This document shows, piece after piece, positions 17,182-26,341 of a stretch of 64,000 nt of DNA. The position numbers were made by a program, and so were the translations under genes. Source of the stretch: Mucilaginibacter jinjuensis (GTDB lineage Bacteria > Bacteroidota > Bacteroidia > Sphingobacteriales > Sphingobacteriaceae); the NCBI RefSeq assembly GCF_028596025.1, contig NZ_CP117167.1, positions 2,790,001 to 2,854,000 on the forward strand. Reading direction: 5' to 3'. Under the pieces are notes generated by a model. It saw only the letters and a program-made list of their open reading frames with translations. It made no database searches and was not told the DNA's origin. Every line of letters starts with the position of its first letter. The first letter of the stretch is position 1.

Positions 17182-18699
17182 ATGAAATCTATTAAAAAAG
17201 CCGACAATACCATTATCGTTATTTTTGGCGGTACAGGCGATTTAGCTAAAAGAAAATTAATCCCGGCGTTTTATAACCTGTTCTTAGATGGCTGGATGCC
17301 AGAAAAGTTTTCGATCATCGGTTTAGGCCGTACCGAACTGGACGACGAAGAATACCGTGACAGATTATATGAAGGTTTAGGCGATTTCTCGAGAAGCGGT
17401 AAGCCCGATGCAGCTAAATGGGAGACCTTTAAGCAGTCGATCTCTTACTTTGTATCTAATATCGACGATCCTAAATCGTTTGTTGAGCTGGGTAAAAAGA
17501 TGGATGCCACAGATAAAGAATGGGGTGCACGTGCAAGCCGTTTGTTCTACATGTCGGTAGCGCCACGCTTTATCGAGGCTGTAACTGTAAACATCAACTC
17601 GGCAGGTATTGCTGCTGACGCTGATAAAGACAGGATCATCATCGAGAAACCATTCGGCCATAATAAAGAAACGGCTATTGAGCTGAACAACCTTTTGGTA
17701 CGTACTTTCCAGGAGCAACAGATCTATCGTATAGATCACTACCTGGGTAAAGAAACCGTACAAAACATCCTGGCTTTCCGTTTTGCCAATGCCTTATTCG
17801 AACCACTTTGGAACCGTAATTATATTGATTACGTGCAAATTACTGTGGCCGAGCAGGTTGGTGTTGAAGAGCGTGGTGGCTACTACGAAAGCGCCGGTGC
17901 TTTGAAAGACATGATCCAAAACCACCTGTTGCAAATTCTTTGCATGGTAGCTATGGAACCGCCAATATCATTCAACGCCGAAGAAATACGTAACCGTAAG
18001 GTTGATGTATTGCGTGCCGTACGCCGTATTAAGCCAGAAGAAGTGCATCACTATGCCGTTCGCGGCCAATATGGCGAAGGCTGGCTGCAAGGTAAAAAAG
18101 TACCCGGCTACCGTCAGGAGCAGGATGTTGATCCAAAATCAAATACCGAAACTTTTGTAGCTATCAAGTTTTACCTTGATAACTGGAGATGGCAGGGCGT
18201 ACCGTTTTACCTGCGTACAGGTAAACGTATGCAGGATAAAACTTCGTCAATCACAATCCAGTTCCGCCCGGTGCCGCATACCACCTTCCAGGATTCGGTG
18301 GCAGATAATGTACAGGCTAACCGCTTAACCATTAACATCCAGCCGCAAATGGATATCCGCTTAAGGTTTACTACCAAAAAAGCGGGTTTGGAAATGGAGT
18401 TGAACCCGGCAGAAATGATCTTCGATTATGATAACTGCTCGACCCAAACGCCAGAGGCTTACGAAACCCTGCTGCTTGATGCCATGCGCAAAGATGCAAC
18501 CCTGTTTATGCGTGCCGACCAGGTTGAAGAGGCTTGGGATGTAATTACATCAATCCAGAATGCATGGGAATCGCGCGATTCGCTTGATTTCCCTAACTAT
18601 CCTGCAGGTTCATGGGGGCCAGAAACTGCCGAAGCTTTAATAGCCCGTCAGGGACATGTTTGGGCAGTAAATGCACATGCAAAGGATCATAAAAAATAA
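17182..18699 (+). CDS. zwf: Glucose-6-phosphate 1-dehydrogenase (505 aa)
   Basis: First oxidative step of the pentose phosphate pathway. The cofactor-binding start [20 protein letters not shown] is at about residues 14-33, and the active-site signature RIDHYLGKE is at about 182-190. The substrate-binding stretch RTGKRM is also present. The length of 505 aa is standard. The gene is followed 6 bases later by pgl, the next enzyme of the pathway, so the lactone product is handled by a co-translated partner. Confidence 0.98.
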   Translation: MKSIKKADNTIIVIFGGTGDLAKRKLIPAFYNLFLDGWMPEKFSIIGLGRTELDDEEYRDRLYEGLGDFSRSGKPDAAKWETFKQSISYFVSNIDDPKSFVELGKKMDATDKEWGARASRLFYMSVAPRFIEAVTVNINSAGIAADADKDRIIIEKPFGHNKETAIELNNLLVRTFQEQQIYRIDHYLGKETVQNILAFRFANALFEPLWNRNYIDYVQITVAEQVGVEERGGYYESAGALKDMIQNHLLQILCMVAMEPPISFNAEEIRNRKVDVLRAVRRIKPEEVHHYAVRGQYGEGWLQGKKVPGYRQEQDVDPKSNTETFVAIKFYLDNWRWQGVPFYLRTGKRMQDKTSSITIQFRPVPHTTFQDSVADNVQANRLTINIQPQMDIRLRFTTKKAGLEMELNPAEMIFDYDNCSTQTPEAYETLLLDAMRKDATLFMRADQVEEAWDVITSIQNAWESRDSLDFPNYPAGSWGPETAEALIARQGHVWAVNAHAKDHKK

Positions 18700-18705
18700 G
18701 AACCG

Positions 18706-19431
18706 ATGTTAAAAGTATTTAAAAATACAGAAGAGCAGAATATCGCTGCCGCCGAAATATTTGTAGCATCTGCCAAAGAAGCTATCGATGCCAAAGGCAG
18801 TTTCAATGTGGCTTTAACAGGTGGTTCATCGCCGGTTAAGTTTCATAAACTGCTGGCCGAATCTCCTTACCGCGAACAAGTGGAGTGGGAGAAGGTGGCC
18901 ATTTACTGGGGCGACGAACGCTGGGTACCTTTAGACGACGATAAGAGCAACGCTAAAATGGCCGAAGAAACGCTGTTAAGCCACGTGCCTATCCCTAAAG
19001 ACCAGATCTTTTTTATGTGGGCGCCAGACGTAGAGCCTGAGGATTACGCCGCAGAATACGAGCAACTGCTTAGAAATAATCTCGGCCCCGAAGGCAGCTT
19101 CGATCTTATTTATTTAGGTATGGGTGATGACGGCCACACAGCCTCATTATTCCCGGGCGAAGCTGTATTGGGTGAGAAAGACAAGTGGGTTGATGCCTAC
19201 TTTCTGGCACCGCAGGATATGTACCGCATTACGCTAACTGCACCGTTAATTAACAAGGCTAAAAAAATAGCCTTTGTATTATACGGCGAGAAAAAGATCC
19301 ATGCCCTGCATGAGGTTTTGGAAGGTGCTTACAACCCAGAGAAATATCCTTCACAATTAATCAAACCGGTTAATGGTGAGCTGGAGTTTTTGGTTGATGA
19401 GGTTGCTGCTTCTGGTTTGAGTAAGAAATAA
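18706..19431 (+). CDS. pgl: 6-phosphogluconolactonase, DevB/SOL type (241 aa)
   Basis: Hydrolyses 6-phosphogluconolactone. It belongs to the glucosamine-6-phosphate isomerase-like fold: ALTGGSSPVKFHKLL at about residues 35-49, YWGDERWVPLDDDKSN at about 67-82 and YLGMGDDGHTASLFPG at about 140-155 are the usual blocks. Length 241 aa is typical for the DevB type, as opposed to the beta-propeller YbhE type. It is the last gene of the operon; a hairpin with a T run at 19452-19485 ends the unit. Confidence 0.97.
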   Translation: MLKVFKNTEEQNIAAAEIFVASAKEAIDAKGSFNVALTGGSSPVKFHKLLAESPYREQVEWEKVAIYWGDERWVPLDDDKSNAKMAEETLLSHVPIPKDQIFFMWAPDVEPEDYAAEYEQLLRNNLGPEGSFDLIYLGMGDDGHTASLFPGEAVLGEKDKWVDAYFLAPQDMYRITLTAPLINKAKKIAFVLYGEKKIHALHEVLEGAYNPEKYPSQLIKPVNGELEFLVDEVAASGLSKK

Positions 19432-19451
19432 GAAGTATCTCAATTGAATAG

Positions 19452-19485
19452 AAAGCCCGGCTTAATTTATTAGGCCGGGCTTTTT
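19452..19485 (+). terminator. Terminator of the pentose phosphate operon
   Basis: AAAGCCCGGC (19452-19461) pairs with GCCGGGCTTT (19474-19483), loop of 12 bases, followed by a run of T, 20 bases after the pgl stop. Confidence 0.92.
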
Positions 19486-19532
19486 ATTAATTTAAGTTAT
19501 ACAAAGTATGATGTAGATTGGCCTACGCTTAT

Positions 19533-19616
19533 GCTTCGACGGAGCTCAGCATGACAACGCTCTTTCTAATCTTAAACTAAAGCAGGGGTGTCATACTGAG
19601 CTCCGTCGAAGTATGG
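19533..19616. repeat. REP-like repeat, copy C (two half-elements in inverted order)
   Basis: CTTCGACGGAGCTCAGCATG (within 19533-19555) and GTCATACTGAGCTCCGTCGA (from 19590) are near-perfect reverse complements. Here the GTCA ends point inwards, whereas in the copies at 1741-1813 and 4050-4123 they point outwards. This fits the right half of one element next to the left half of another. It lies downstream of the pentose phosphate terminator. Confidence 0.8.
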
Positions 19617-19648
19617 TGGGCAGGCCATTCTGCGATAAGTTGGAAAAG

Positions 19649-19755
19649 ACACACCCCTTATCAAAGTCAGTGCTAAAGCTACTGCACTACAATTCCCCTC
19701 TCGAGAGGGGAAAGCACTGTCACTGCAATTCGCAGCAACTTTCATAGGGGTGTGT
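19649..19755. repeat. 107-bp inverted-repeat element with central palindrome
   Basis: ACACACCCCT (19649-19658) is mirrored by AGGGGTGTGT (19746-19755), and the inner AAAGT/ACTTT bases extend the match. In the middle lies a perfect 20-base palindrome at 19693-19712 centred on CTCGAG. There is no coding frame. It looks like a small non-autonomous repeat or a structured repeat sequence, next to REP-like copy C. The gap 19486-19799 otherwise holds nothing recognisable. Confidence 0.55.
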
Positions 19756-19799
19756 TATGCGTCTAAACAAATCCGAAATCGAACCTCCGAAATCCGAAA

Positions 19800-21494
19800 T
19801 TATATATTCCCCTTCTTCAACTCCTCCACCGCAAAATCGCAAGCACGGGCGGTAAGCGCCATATAGGTTAATGATGGGTTTTGGCTGGCAGATGATGTCA
19901 TGCAACTACCATCGGTAATAAATACGTTTTTAGCTGCATGAATTTGGTTATGGGCATTCAGTACCGAAGTTTTCGGATCGTGGCCCATGCGAGCCGTGCC
20001 CATTTCGTGTACGGTATCGCCGCCGGGTTTGCCGTAGTTAAACGATTGTACGTTAGTGAAGCCCGCAGCATTCAGCATTTCGGCTGATGATTGGCTGATG
20101 TCTTTCATCATTTTAGTTTCATTCTCGCGGAAAGAGAAATCGATATTGATTAGCGGTAATCCCCAGTTGTCTTTTTGGGTATCATTAAGGCTAATCATGT
20201 TATCATGGTAAGGCAAACACTCGCCCCAGCCGGCCATCCAAACGGTCCAGTGTCCGGGGTGGGTAATGGTCTTTTTATAATCTGCACCAAAGCCTCCGGC
20301 ATCACGGGTATCCATCCATTCAGAACGCTCGCCGTGGCCTTGTATATTGTAACCGCGTGTAAAATCAAGCCCCGAATTAGGCTGTAAATTACGGAAACGA
20401 GGTATGAGGAAACCGCATGGCCTGCGGCCTTTGTAGTAACTGTCTTTAAAACCTTCATGCGCACCCTGCGCACCGGCGGCAGAGTGGTGATCCATCAGGT
20501 TATGGCCCAATTCGCCGCTGTCATTACCAAAGCCGTTAGGGAAGCGGTGCGATTTGGAGTTCAGCAAAATACCGGCCGTAGCAATGGTTGATGCATTGAT
20601 GAAAACTATTTTAGCGTAATACTCAAAATGCTCTTTGGTAATGGTATCAATTACCCGTACACCTTTGGCTTTTTGTTTTTGGTCGTCGAACAAAACCTCA
20701 GCCACAACAGAATACGGTCTCAAAGTTAAATTACCGGTTGCCATAGCCGCCGGGATTGTTGAACTGTTACTGCTGAAGTATCCACCAAAGGGGCAACCTC
20801 TCGAACATAAATTGCGCGCCATGCACGGCCCACGGCTATCCCAGCCACGGGTAAGGTTGGCTACACGGGCAATGGTTAATAAACGATCGTGACTATTCTT
20901 ACGGATCGAATCATTAAGATGGCTTTCTATACAATTTAAATCAAATGGCTGAATATACTCTCCATCGGGTAACTGTGAAAGGTTCTCTTTTTTGCCGCTT
21001 ACGCCAATAAAGCGTTCTACATAACTATACCAGGGATCAATATCTTTATAACGGATAGGCCAGTCAACAGCCACGCCTTCTTTTAAATTGGCTTCAAAAT
21101 CAAGGTCGCTTAAACGGTAACATTGCCTGCCCCAGGTTAATGAACGGCCGCCAACCTGGTAGCCTCTAAACCAATGAAAAGGCTTTTGCTGCACGTAAGG
21201 GTGTTCTTTATCGTTTACAAAAAAGTGTGCATTACCGGCATCGGTGCCTTGCGATTGTATGGGATTTTCGGCCTTATATTGCGCTGTTGTATTTCCCCGA
21301 AGATCGAAATCCCAGGGGTTTAACAGGGCAGTATTATAGTCTTTTACGTGTTCAACATTACGGCCCCGTTCAAGCAGTAATACTTTTAAACCTTTTTTAC
21401 AAAGTTCCATGGCTGCCCAGCCACCACTAATACCCGAACCCACTACTATGGCGTCATAAGTAGCTTTTGTTTCTGCAGCGCCTAATTTTATCAT
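19800..21494 (-). CDS. GMC-family FAD-dependent oxidoreductase (564 aa)
   Basis: FAD-dependent sugar or alcohol dehydrogenase of the GMC family. The ADP-binding motif VVGSGISGGWAAMELCKKG starts at about residue 17. The cysteine-rich segment CMARNLCSRGCPFGG and the C-terminal block HEMGTARMGHDPKTSVLN followed by NVFITDGSCMTSSASQNPSLT are those of gluconate 2-dehydrogenase-like/glucoside 3-dehydrogenase-like members. The ATG at 21494 (MIKLGAAETKAT) is chosen because the longer frame opens with TTG and would overlap the upstream gene. That upstream gene, 4 bases away, is the usual small partner but is frameshifted. The exact substrate is not deducible. Confidence 0.92.
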   Translation of the reverse strand: MIKLGAAETKATYDAIVVGSGISGGWAAMELCKKGLKVLLLERGRNVEHVKDYNTALLNPWDFDLRGNTTAQYKAENPIQSQGTDAGNAHFFVNDKEHPYVQQKPFHWFRGYQVGGRSLTWGRQCYRLSDLDFEANLKEGVAVDWPIRYKDIDPWYSYVERFIGVSGKKENLSQLPDGEYIQPFDLNCIESHLNDSIRKNSHDRLLTIARVANLTRGWDSRGPCMARNLCSRGCPFGGYFSSNSSTIPAAMATGNLTLRPYSVVAEVLFDDQKQKAKGVRVIDTITKEHFEYYAKIVFINASTIATAGILLNSKSHRFPNGFGNDSGELGHNLMDHHSAAGAQGAHEGFKDSYYKGRRPCGFLIPRFRNLQPNSGLDFTRGYNIQGHGERSEWMDTRDAGGFGADYKKTITHPGHWTVWMAGWGECLPYHDNMISLNDTQKDNWGLPLINIDFSFRENETKMMKDISQSSAEMLNAAGFTNVQSFNYGKPGGDTVHEMGTARMGHDPKTSVLNAHNQIHAAKNVFITDGSCMTSSASQNPSLTYMALTARACDFAVEELKKGNI

Positions 21495-21498
21495 TATG

Positions 21499-22072
21499 TT
21501 ATTTGGTGGCCCAGGCCTTTTGATTTTGTTGTAGCGGCAAGCATGCCTCAAATTTTACAGGGATGTAATTATAGGCCATGCCTTGTGTTGCACCTAACTG
21601 CGAAGTACAATATCCTTCTACGGTTAATTCTTTTAATTTGTTGAAGAAAGGTGTGCCTAAAAACTTATTGTTGATCTTATTCAAAATACCGATAGAGTAG
21701 GTGGCTTTATCTTCGAAGTGCTTTAAAACGGCAAATTTTTGCTGTGGAGTGCACTCAATAAAAGAATGATCGTACTTATCAATAGTGTATTTTTCGAGAC
21801 TGCCCAAACCGGCTAAAAAGTTATGCTGCGATTTTTGGTCGCTTTCTTTAATCATCTCAATAATAAACTCCTCTACATGTGCGTCTTTAGCACCGGGGGT
21901 ATCAGTACGGGGGGATAATAGTTTCGGCCAGTTCTGCAATTAATTGCTTTTTCTGTGGAAGTTCGGTTAATTTAACTGCGTGGCCAGTGCTTGTCCATTC
22001 GTAAATTGATACAGATGATACCCCTACGGCAGCAAATGCTAATAGACTTTGAATCGCTTTTTTTCTGTTCAT
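21499..22072 (-). pseudogene. Gluconate 2-dehydrogenase subunit 3-like protein, frameshifted
   Basis: Small partner subunit of GMC-type dehydrogenases. The true start is the ATG at 22072, giving MNRKKAIQSLLAFAAVG (an export signal of the twin-arginine-like or Sec type), then KKQLIAELAETIIP. At a run of six C (plus-strand G at 21909-21914) the frame shifts and hits TGA at 21904-21902 after 56 codons. One C fewer would give ETIIPRTDTPGA and continue into the 130-odd residues encoded to 21499, which carry the conserved LKELTVEGY...GYNYIP-like end of the family. Either this is a real one-base insertion, a phase-variable tract, or a sequencing error. Confidence 0.88.
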
Positions 22073-22165
22073 GCTTGGGGTATATACGTAAATATATGTT
22101 TAAAAGGGCATAAATGGCGTGGCATTTTATTCATTGGTTATTAGTGTATTCATTTATAGTTAAAT

Positions 22166-22183
22166 AGTAACAAAAATGTTACT
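22166..22183. promoter_or_regulatory. Short palindrome in a divergent promoter region
   Basis: AGTAACA (22166-22172) and TGTTACT (22177-22183) are perfect inverted arms with an AAAA spacer. The site lies between the frameshifted dehydrogenase subunit gene and the beta-helix lipoprotein gene, which face away from each other. It is a plausible operator; no regulator is encoded next to it. Confidence 0.35.
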
Positions 22184-22250
22184 TTTCTTAATTGTAAGGC
22201 AACTTAAATCAAACAACACTCGTTAAATCAAAGTATTAAACGAGATCAAG

Positions 22251-23510
22251 ATGGGAAAGATGTACTTCAACATAACCGCTATAATTGCTATTTTTTTATC
22301 TGCTTCATGTAAGAAGGCAGCAGATCTGTCACCCGTTGCCGGGGCTAATCCAGTAACAGCAATTTCAACCACAACGCCGATCTTAGGGCGAATACTCCCT
22401 GTAGGGACAGGGACAGGTAACCTTACCATTGATGGCACTAGCATGGGCCTTAAATGCAATGACATTATTAAGGTAAAAGGCGGTACCTACAATGGTATTG
22501 ATGTGCAGAATATTAATGCCGGTTGCCCCATCTACATCAAAAATGATGGACTGGTACAAATGGCAGGTAACTGGGACCATATGCATATTACCAATGTGAG
22601 TAATTTAACCATCTCTGGTGATGGTACAATTGGTATCGACAAGGGTTTTGTATCGCGGGACAATCTGTATTATCATTCTATCATATTAAATGGCGCGTCG
22701 CAAAATTTAACTATTCAGAACTTCTCGTTTAGTAATGTAGGTAATGTGGTAATCTACAATGTAGGTACCAATGTGTATACCCCGGGGCAAACAGCATCCT
22801 ATACCCAGAATTTAAAGATCCTGAATAATACGTGTACCAATACATCAACCTTTATACAATTTGGGGGCGATGTAATAGGTGGTGTAATTACCGGGCTGAT
22901 TAAAAACCTCGAGATCGCCAACTTAAACTTTAGCAATTCTGACTGTGGCATCGTAGTTTTTGCAGCCAATGCCGATAATTACGATATCCATAACAATACC
23001 ATAACTGATGTTAACCCCACCAACAATAACCATAACGGCATATTTATGATTAAGGGGAGCGGTGCCTTTCACCATAACCTGGTTAAAAATCACCAGGGCA
23101 ACGCCATCAGGGCCTGGATCAGAAGTTTCGGCACTACACCGCAGGATGTACTGATCTATAATAATGTGGTGGTAAACTCGCGTAAGTATTCGGCTTTCGA
23201 GGTGCAATCGTTCGCCGCTGAAATTTCGCCAGGTGTAACTACTTATGCCAATGCCAAAATATATGACAATACCTGCGGTAATTTAAACCTGAGCAAAGAC
23301 TGGTACGGTGTTATTGTTGATGTATATGATCTGTTTGGTGGTACTTGTAATGTATACGATAATGTTGGTTTCAATTTCCCGGCACCAAATCCCAACAGTT
23401 TTATTGTAAACCAGCAGGCAAGTACCACACCGGTACTAAGCAATAATGTATATTTTACCACTGCACAGGGGGCCGGTGTCAATGATGTTAATAAGTTGAC
23501 TGTTAAATAA
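22251..23510 (+). CDS. Right-handed parallel beta-helix lipoprotein (419 aa)
   Basis: Exported, lipid-anchored protein with a beta-helix body. The N-terminus MGKMYFNITAIIAIFLSASC has a lipobox ending in Cys 20, after which KKAAD follows. Residues from about 70 to 410 are rich in short repeated strands with Asn ladders (NLTISGDG, NLTIQNFSFSNVGN, NLEIANLNFSNSDCG, NYDIHNNTITDVNP, HHNLVKNHQGNAIRA), as in pectate-lyase-like and NosD/CASH-type proteins. Many such proteins act on polysaccharides, but no catalytic residues can be assigned with confidence. It is a single gene closed by a terminator at 23548-23582. Confidence 0.85.
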   Translation: MGKMYFNITAIIAIFLSASCKKAADLSPVAGANPVTAISTTTPILGRILPVGTGTGNLTIDGTSMGLKCNDIIKVKGGTYNGIDVQNINAGCPIYIKNDGLVQMAGNWDHMHITNVSNLTISGDGTIGIDKGFVSRDNLYYHSIILNGASQNLTIQNFSFSNVGNVVIYNVGTNVYTPGQTASYTQNLKILNNTCTNTSTFIQFGGDVIGGVITGLIKNLEIANLNFSNSDCGIVVFAANADNYDIHNNTITDVNPTNNNHNGIFMIKGSGAFHHNLVKNHQGNAIRAWIRSFGTTPQDVLIYNNVVVNSRKYSAFEVQSFAAEISPGVTTYANAKIYDNTCGNLNLSKDWYGVIVDVYDLFGGTCNVYDNVGFNFPAPNPNSFIVNQQASTTPVLSNNVYFTTAQGAGVNDVNKLTVK

Positions 23511-23547
23511 AGGTGTTAAGATGATGTAGTATAAATATGTGTTTTGT

Positions 23548-23582
23548 AAGCCCGGCAACTGTTTCAGTAACCGGGCTTTTTT
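23548..23582 (+). terminator. Terminator after the beta-helix lipoprotein gene
   Basis: AAGCCCGG (23548-23555) pairs with CCGGGCTT (23571-23578), with a nested ACTG/CAGT hairpin inside, and is followed by T residues. Confidence 0.9.
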
Positions 23583-23643
23583 GTTCATTGGTAATTTGCA
23601 ACCAATTTATCCGGAAAATACTCAAAATAGAAGTGGTTTATTA

Positions 23644-23674
23644 TTGTGGGTTAAGTGTAAATCATATAGCTTTA
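23644..23674 (+). promoter_or_regulatory. Candidate Bacteroidota-type promoter of the porin-DASS-sdh operon
   Basis: TTG at 23644-23646 is followed 20 bases later by TAGCTTTA (23667-23674). This matches the spacing of the Bacteroidota -33 TTG and -7 TAnnTTTG elements with one mismatch in the last base. It lies 20 bases before the porin ATG. Confidence 0.35.
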
Positions 23675-23694
23675 TGTAATCACCTTGTTACCTT

Positions 23695-24852
23695 ATGAAA
23701 CATCTTCTACGTTTAATATTAATTAGTACGTTTTTTTGGGGCTTTTCTGCCCATGCACAACAAACAGATATTGCAGGTTTAGATAAGGATACTGTTATCA
23801 CCAACTACTCGGCCTACAAACGTTCCATCGGTTTTGCCGGCTTATTACAAACCAGATATGTGGCATCGTTAACTGATAATGTAGATGTTAACGGCAAAAA
23901 TTTCAACGATGCATCAACCAATAAAATAACCAATACCTTTTTGTTAAAACGGGTGCGTTTGCAGGTTAAGGGCACTGTAAACGATCACTTTTCGGCCAAC
24001 CTGATGGTTAACTTTGCTGAGTTTAGCAGCGACCCATCCAATAAGGTATTAGAAAATGCCTTTGTAAAATACACACTCAGCAAACATTTTAATGTGCAGG
24101 CTGGTCAGTTCAGGCCATTTTTCGGGATTGAGGATGCTTTGCCGGTTGATATCATCCGTACACTCGATTACTCGAACCAGTACTATGCTTTTGGTGCAAG
24201 CGGCTGGCAAAGTTTCCAGGTAGGTGTATCGGTGTTTGGCGATGTTAACAAAACAGGGAGCGTTAGATATTATGCCGGAGTATACAATGGCAATAACCGC
24301 AACCAGGCTACAGATAACGATAATGAAAAGAACCTTTATGCCCGTATAGAAACAAGCATCTCTAAAAATTTAATAATCGGTATAAATGGAGCTACAGGTA
24401 GCCAGGGAGGCGGTGGTGGCCTGGGAAATGCCTGGGGAGGCGATATTGTAGCCACCCATAAATTTGACAGTGATTGGAAGCTGACCATCAGCGGTGAGTA
24501 TAAAAATGGAACCAACCTTTCTTTATACAATACCTATACTGCTAACCCACCGGGTTTATCGCAGGTGCGGATGCAGGGCTTCTACTTTTTCCCGGTACTG
24601 CGATACTCGTATAACTTACCAAGGGTTAGGGCTATCGAATTTTCTTCGAGGTATGAGTATTTTAACGACAACTACAAGTTAACCGGCGACCCGCGCCAAA
24701 CCATCATCCCCAATATCACCCTCATTTTTGCCGATGATATGTATGCCGCGCTACAACTGGGAGTTGCTATTGATATGTACAAAAACGATGTGCCGCTAAC
24801 CACCAATTATTCACATAACCTCGCTTATCTGCAATTACAGATTCGCTTTTAA
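23695..24852 (+). CDS. Outer-membrane porin, OprP/OprO-like (385 aa)
   Basis: Beta-barrel channel of the phosphate-selective porin O/P type. A signal peptide ends near residue 22 (FSAHAQQ). The following parts alternate amphipathic strands and end with LQLQIRF, whose terminal Phe is the outer-membrane sorting signal. The conserved block VQAGQFRPFFGIEDALP, with the strand preceding it, is typical of the family. It begins a set of genes for a DASS transporter and succinate dehydrogenase, so the permeant is probably a dicarboxylate and not phosphate; this is inferred from context. The transporter gene starts 19 bases downstream. Confidence 0.88.
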   Translation: MKHLLRLILISTFFWGFSAHAQQTDIAGLDKDTVITNYSAYKRSIGFAGLLQTRYVASLTDNVDVNGKNFNDASTNKITNTFLLKRVRLQVKGTVNDHFSANLMVNFAEFSSDPSNKVLENAFVKYTLSKHFNVQAGQFRPFFGIEDALPVDIIRTLDYSNQYYAFGASGWQSFQVGVSVFGDVNKTGSVRYYAGVYNGNNRNQATDNDNEKNLYARIETSISKNLIIGINGATGSQGGGGGLGNAWGGDIVATHKFDSDWKLTISGEYKNGTNLSLYNTYTANPPGLSQVRMQGFYFFPVLRYSYNLPRVRAIEFSSRYEYFNDNYKLTGDPRQTIIPNITLIFADDMYAALQLGVAIDMYKNDVPLTTNYSHNLAYLQLQIRF

Positions 24853-24871
24853 AATACTTAAACATCTATTT

Positions 24872-26302
24872 ATGAAAGAGATCAACCTGAAATCACTGGT
24901 AATAACCGCTGTAATTGGTTTAATCATTTGGTTCATACCCGTACCCGATGGTGTTAAACCCAATGCCTGGCATTTGCTGGCCATATTTGCTGCTACCATT
25001 ATTGGTATAATTTTAAAAGCAGCATCAATGGGTACGATGGCCATGTTGGGTATTACGTTGTGTGCAGCTACCGAAGTACTTGCTCCGGGCGATCCGGGGA
25101 AATCTATAGCCAATGCTTTAAGTGGTTTTGGTAATGCTACGATATGGCTGATTGGCCTGGCTTTTTTCATAGCACGTGGATTTATCAAAACTGGCCTGGG
25201 CACCAGGCTGGCTTACAATTTCATTCGCATATTTGGTAAAAGTACACTTGGTTTGGCTTACGGTTTAAACACGGCCGATCTGATACTGGCCCCGGCCATA
25301 CCAAGTAATACCGCAAGGGCAGGAGAGGTAGTGTTTCCCATCATGAAATCTATTGCGGTAAATATGGGTTCTGAACCCGATAAACCTGAAACACACCGTA
25401 AGGTTGGCGCATTTTTAACGCTGAGTAGTTATAATGCTAATATGATTACCTCGGTGATATTTTTAACTGCGACTGCAAGTAACCCTATGGCCCAAAAGTT
25501 TGCCAAAGATTTGGGTATTACAATTACCTGGAGCAGTTGGTTTGTGGCGGCTTGTGTGCCGGGCTTGGTATGTTTCTTATTAGCGCCTTTGTTTCTCTAC
25601 AAGTTTTATGCTCCCGAGCTTAAAAAAACGCCAGAAGCACCTGCCATGGCAGCAGAAAAGTTGAAAGAAATGGGCCCTGTTTCTATACAGGAATGGCTGA
25701 TGGTTGCCACTTTTATTATCCTGCTGGTATTATGGATCTTTGGTAATACGTTTGCCATTGATGCCACCACAGGCGCACTTATTGGCTTGTCTATTTTATT
25801 GCTCTGTGGGGTTTTAACCTGGGAAGATGTAAAATCTGAAAAAGGCGCCTGGGATACCATTGTATGGTTTTCGTCGCTGGTAATGATGGGTTCTTACCTT
25901 AATTCGTTAGGCTTTATCGGTTGGTTTGGGCACCTGGTAGGCGCAAAAATGGAGCACATGAGCTGGCAAATGGCATTCCCCATTATCATATTGGTTTACT
26001 CGTATTGCCATTACATGTTTGCCAGTGGCACGGCCCACGCAGCGGCTATGTACTCTGTTTTTTTAGCAGTAGGTGTATCGGTAGGCGTACCTGGTACTAT
26101 GTTAGCCATATTTTTAGGTGCATGCGCTACACTAATGGGCTCTTTAACACATTATGCCCACGGGCCTGCTCCCATATTTTTCGGTAGTACTTATGTGGAT
26201 ATGAAAGACTGGTGGAAACAGGGCTTTTTTATCAGCGTGCTGTTTCTGCTCATCTGGTTTGTGGTGGGCGGTTTATGGTGGAAAGTGATCGGCCTGTGGT
26301 AG
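24872..26302 (+). CDS. DASS-family (SLC13-like) anion transporter (476 aa)
   Basis: Inner-membrane di- and tricarboxylate transporter of the divalent anion:Na+ symporter family. There are about 12 hydrophobic segments. The SNT signature occurs as PSNTARAGEVVFPI at about residue 144-157, and the second half has the matching ASGTAHAAAM segment. Its closest recognisable relatives are the bacterial 2-oxoglutarate/malate translocators and the tartrate/succinate antiporter TtdT group. Mechanism (Na+ symport or exchange) cannot be decided. The gene stands between the porin and sdhC genes, which suggests that uptake feeds the SDH complex. Confidence 0.93.
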   Translation: MKEINLKSLVITAVIGLIIWFIPVPDGVKPNAWHLLAIFAATIIGIILKAASMGTMAMLGITLCAATEVLAPGDPGKSIANALSGFGNATIWLIGLAFFIARGFIKTGLGTRLAYNFIRIFGKSTLGLAYGLNTADLILAPAIPSNTARAGEVVFPIMKSIAVNMGSEPDKPETHRKVGAFLTLSSYNANMITSVIFLTATASNPMAQKFAKDLGITITWSSWFVAACVPGLVCFLLAPLFLYKFYAPELKKTPEAPAMAAEKLKEMGPVSIQEWLMVATFIILLVLWIFGNTFAIDATTGALIGLSILLLCGVLTWEDVKSEKGAWDTIVWFSSLVMMGSYLNSLGFIGWFGHLVGAKMEHMSWQMAFPIIILVYSYCHYMFASGTAHAAAMYSVFLAVGVSVGVPGTMLAIFLGACATLMGSLTHYAHGPAPIFFGSTYVDMKDWWKQGFFISVLFLLIWFVVGGLWWKVIGLW

Positions 26303-26341
26303 CTGACTTAATTCTGAAAATACTTTATCTGAAAACTACTT

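Noticed and set aside
21494..21551. Longer GMC oxidoreductase start at TTG 21551
   Set aside because: It would overlap the upstream subunit gene and adds residues without family similarity. ATG 21494 fits the usual N-terminus.
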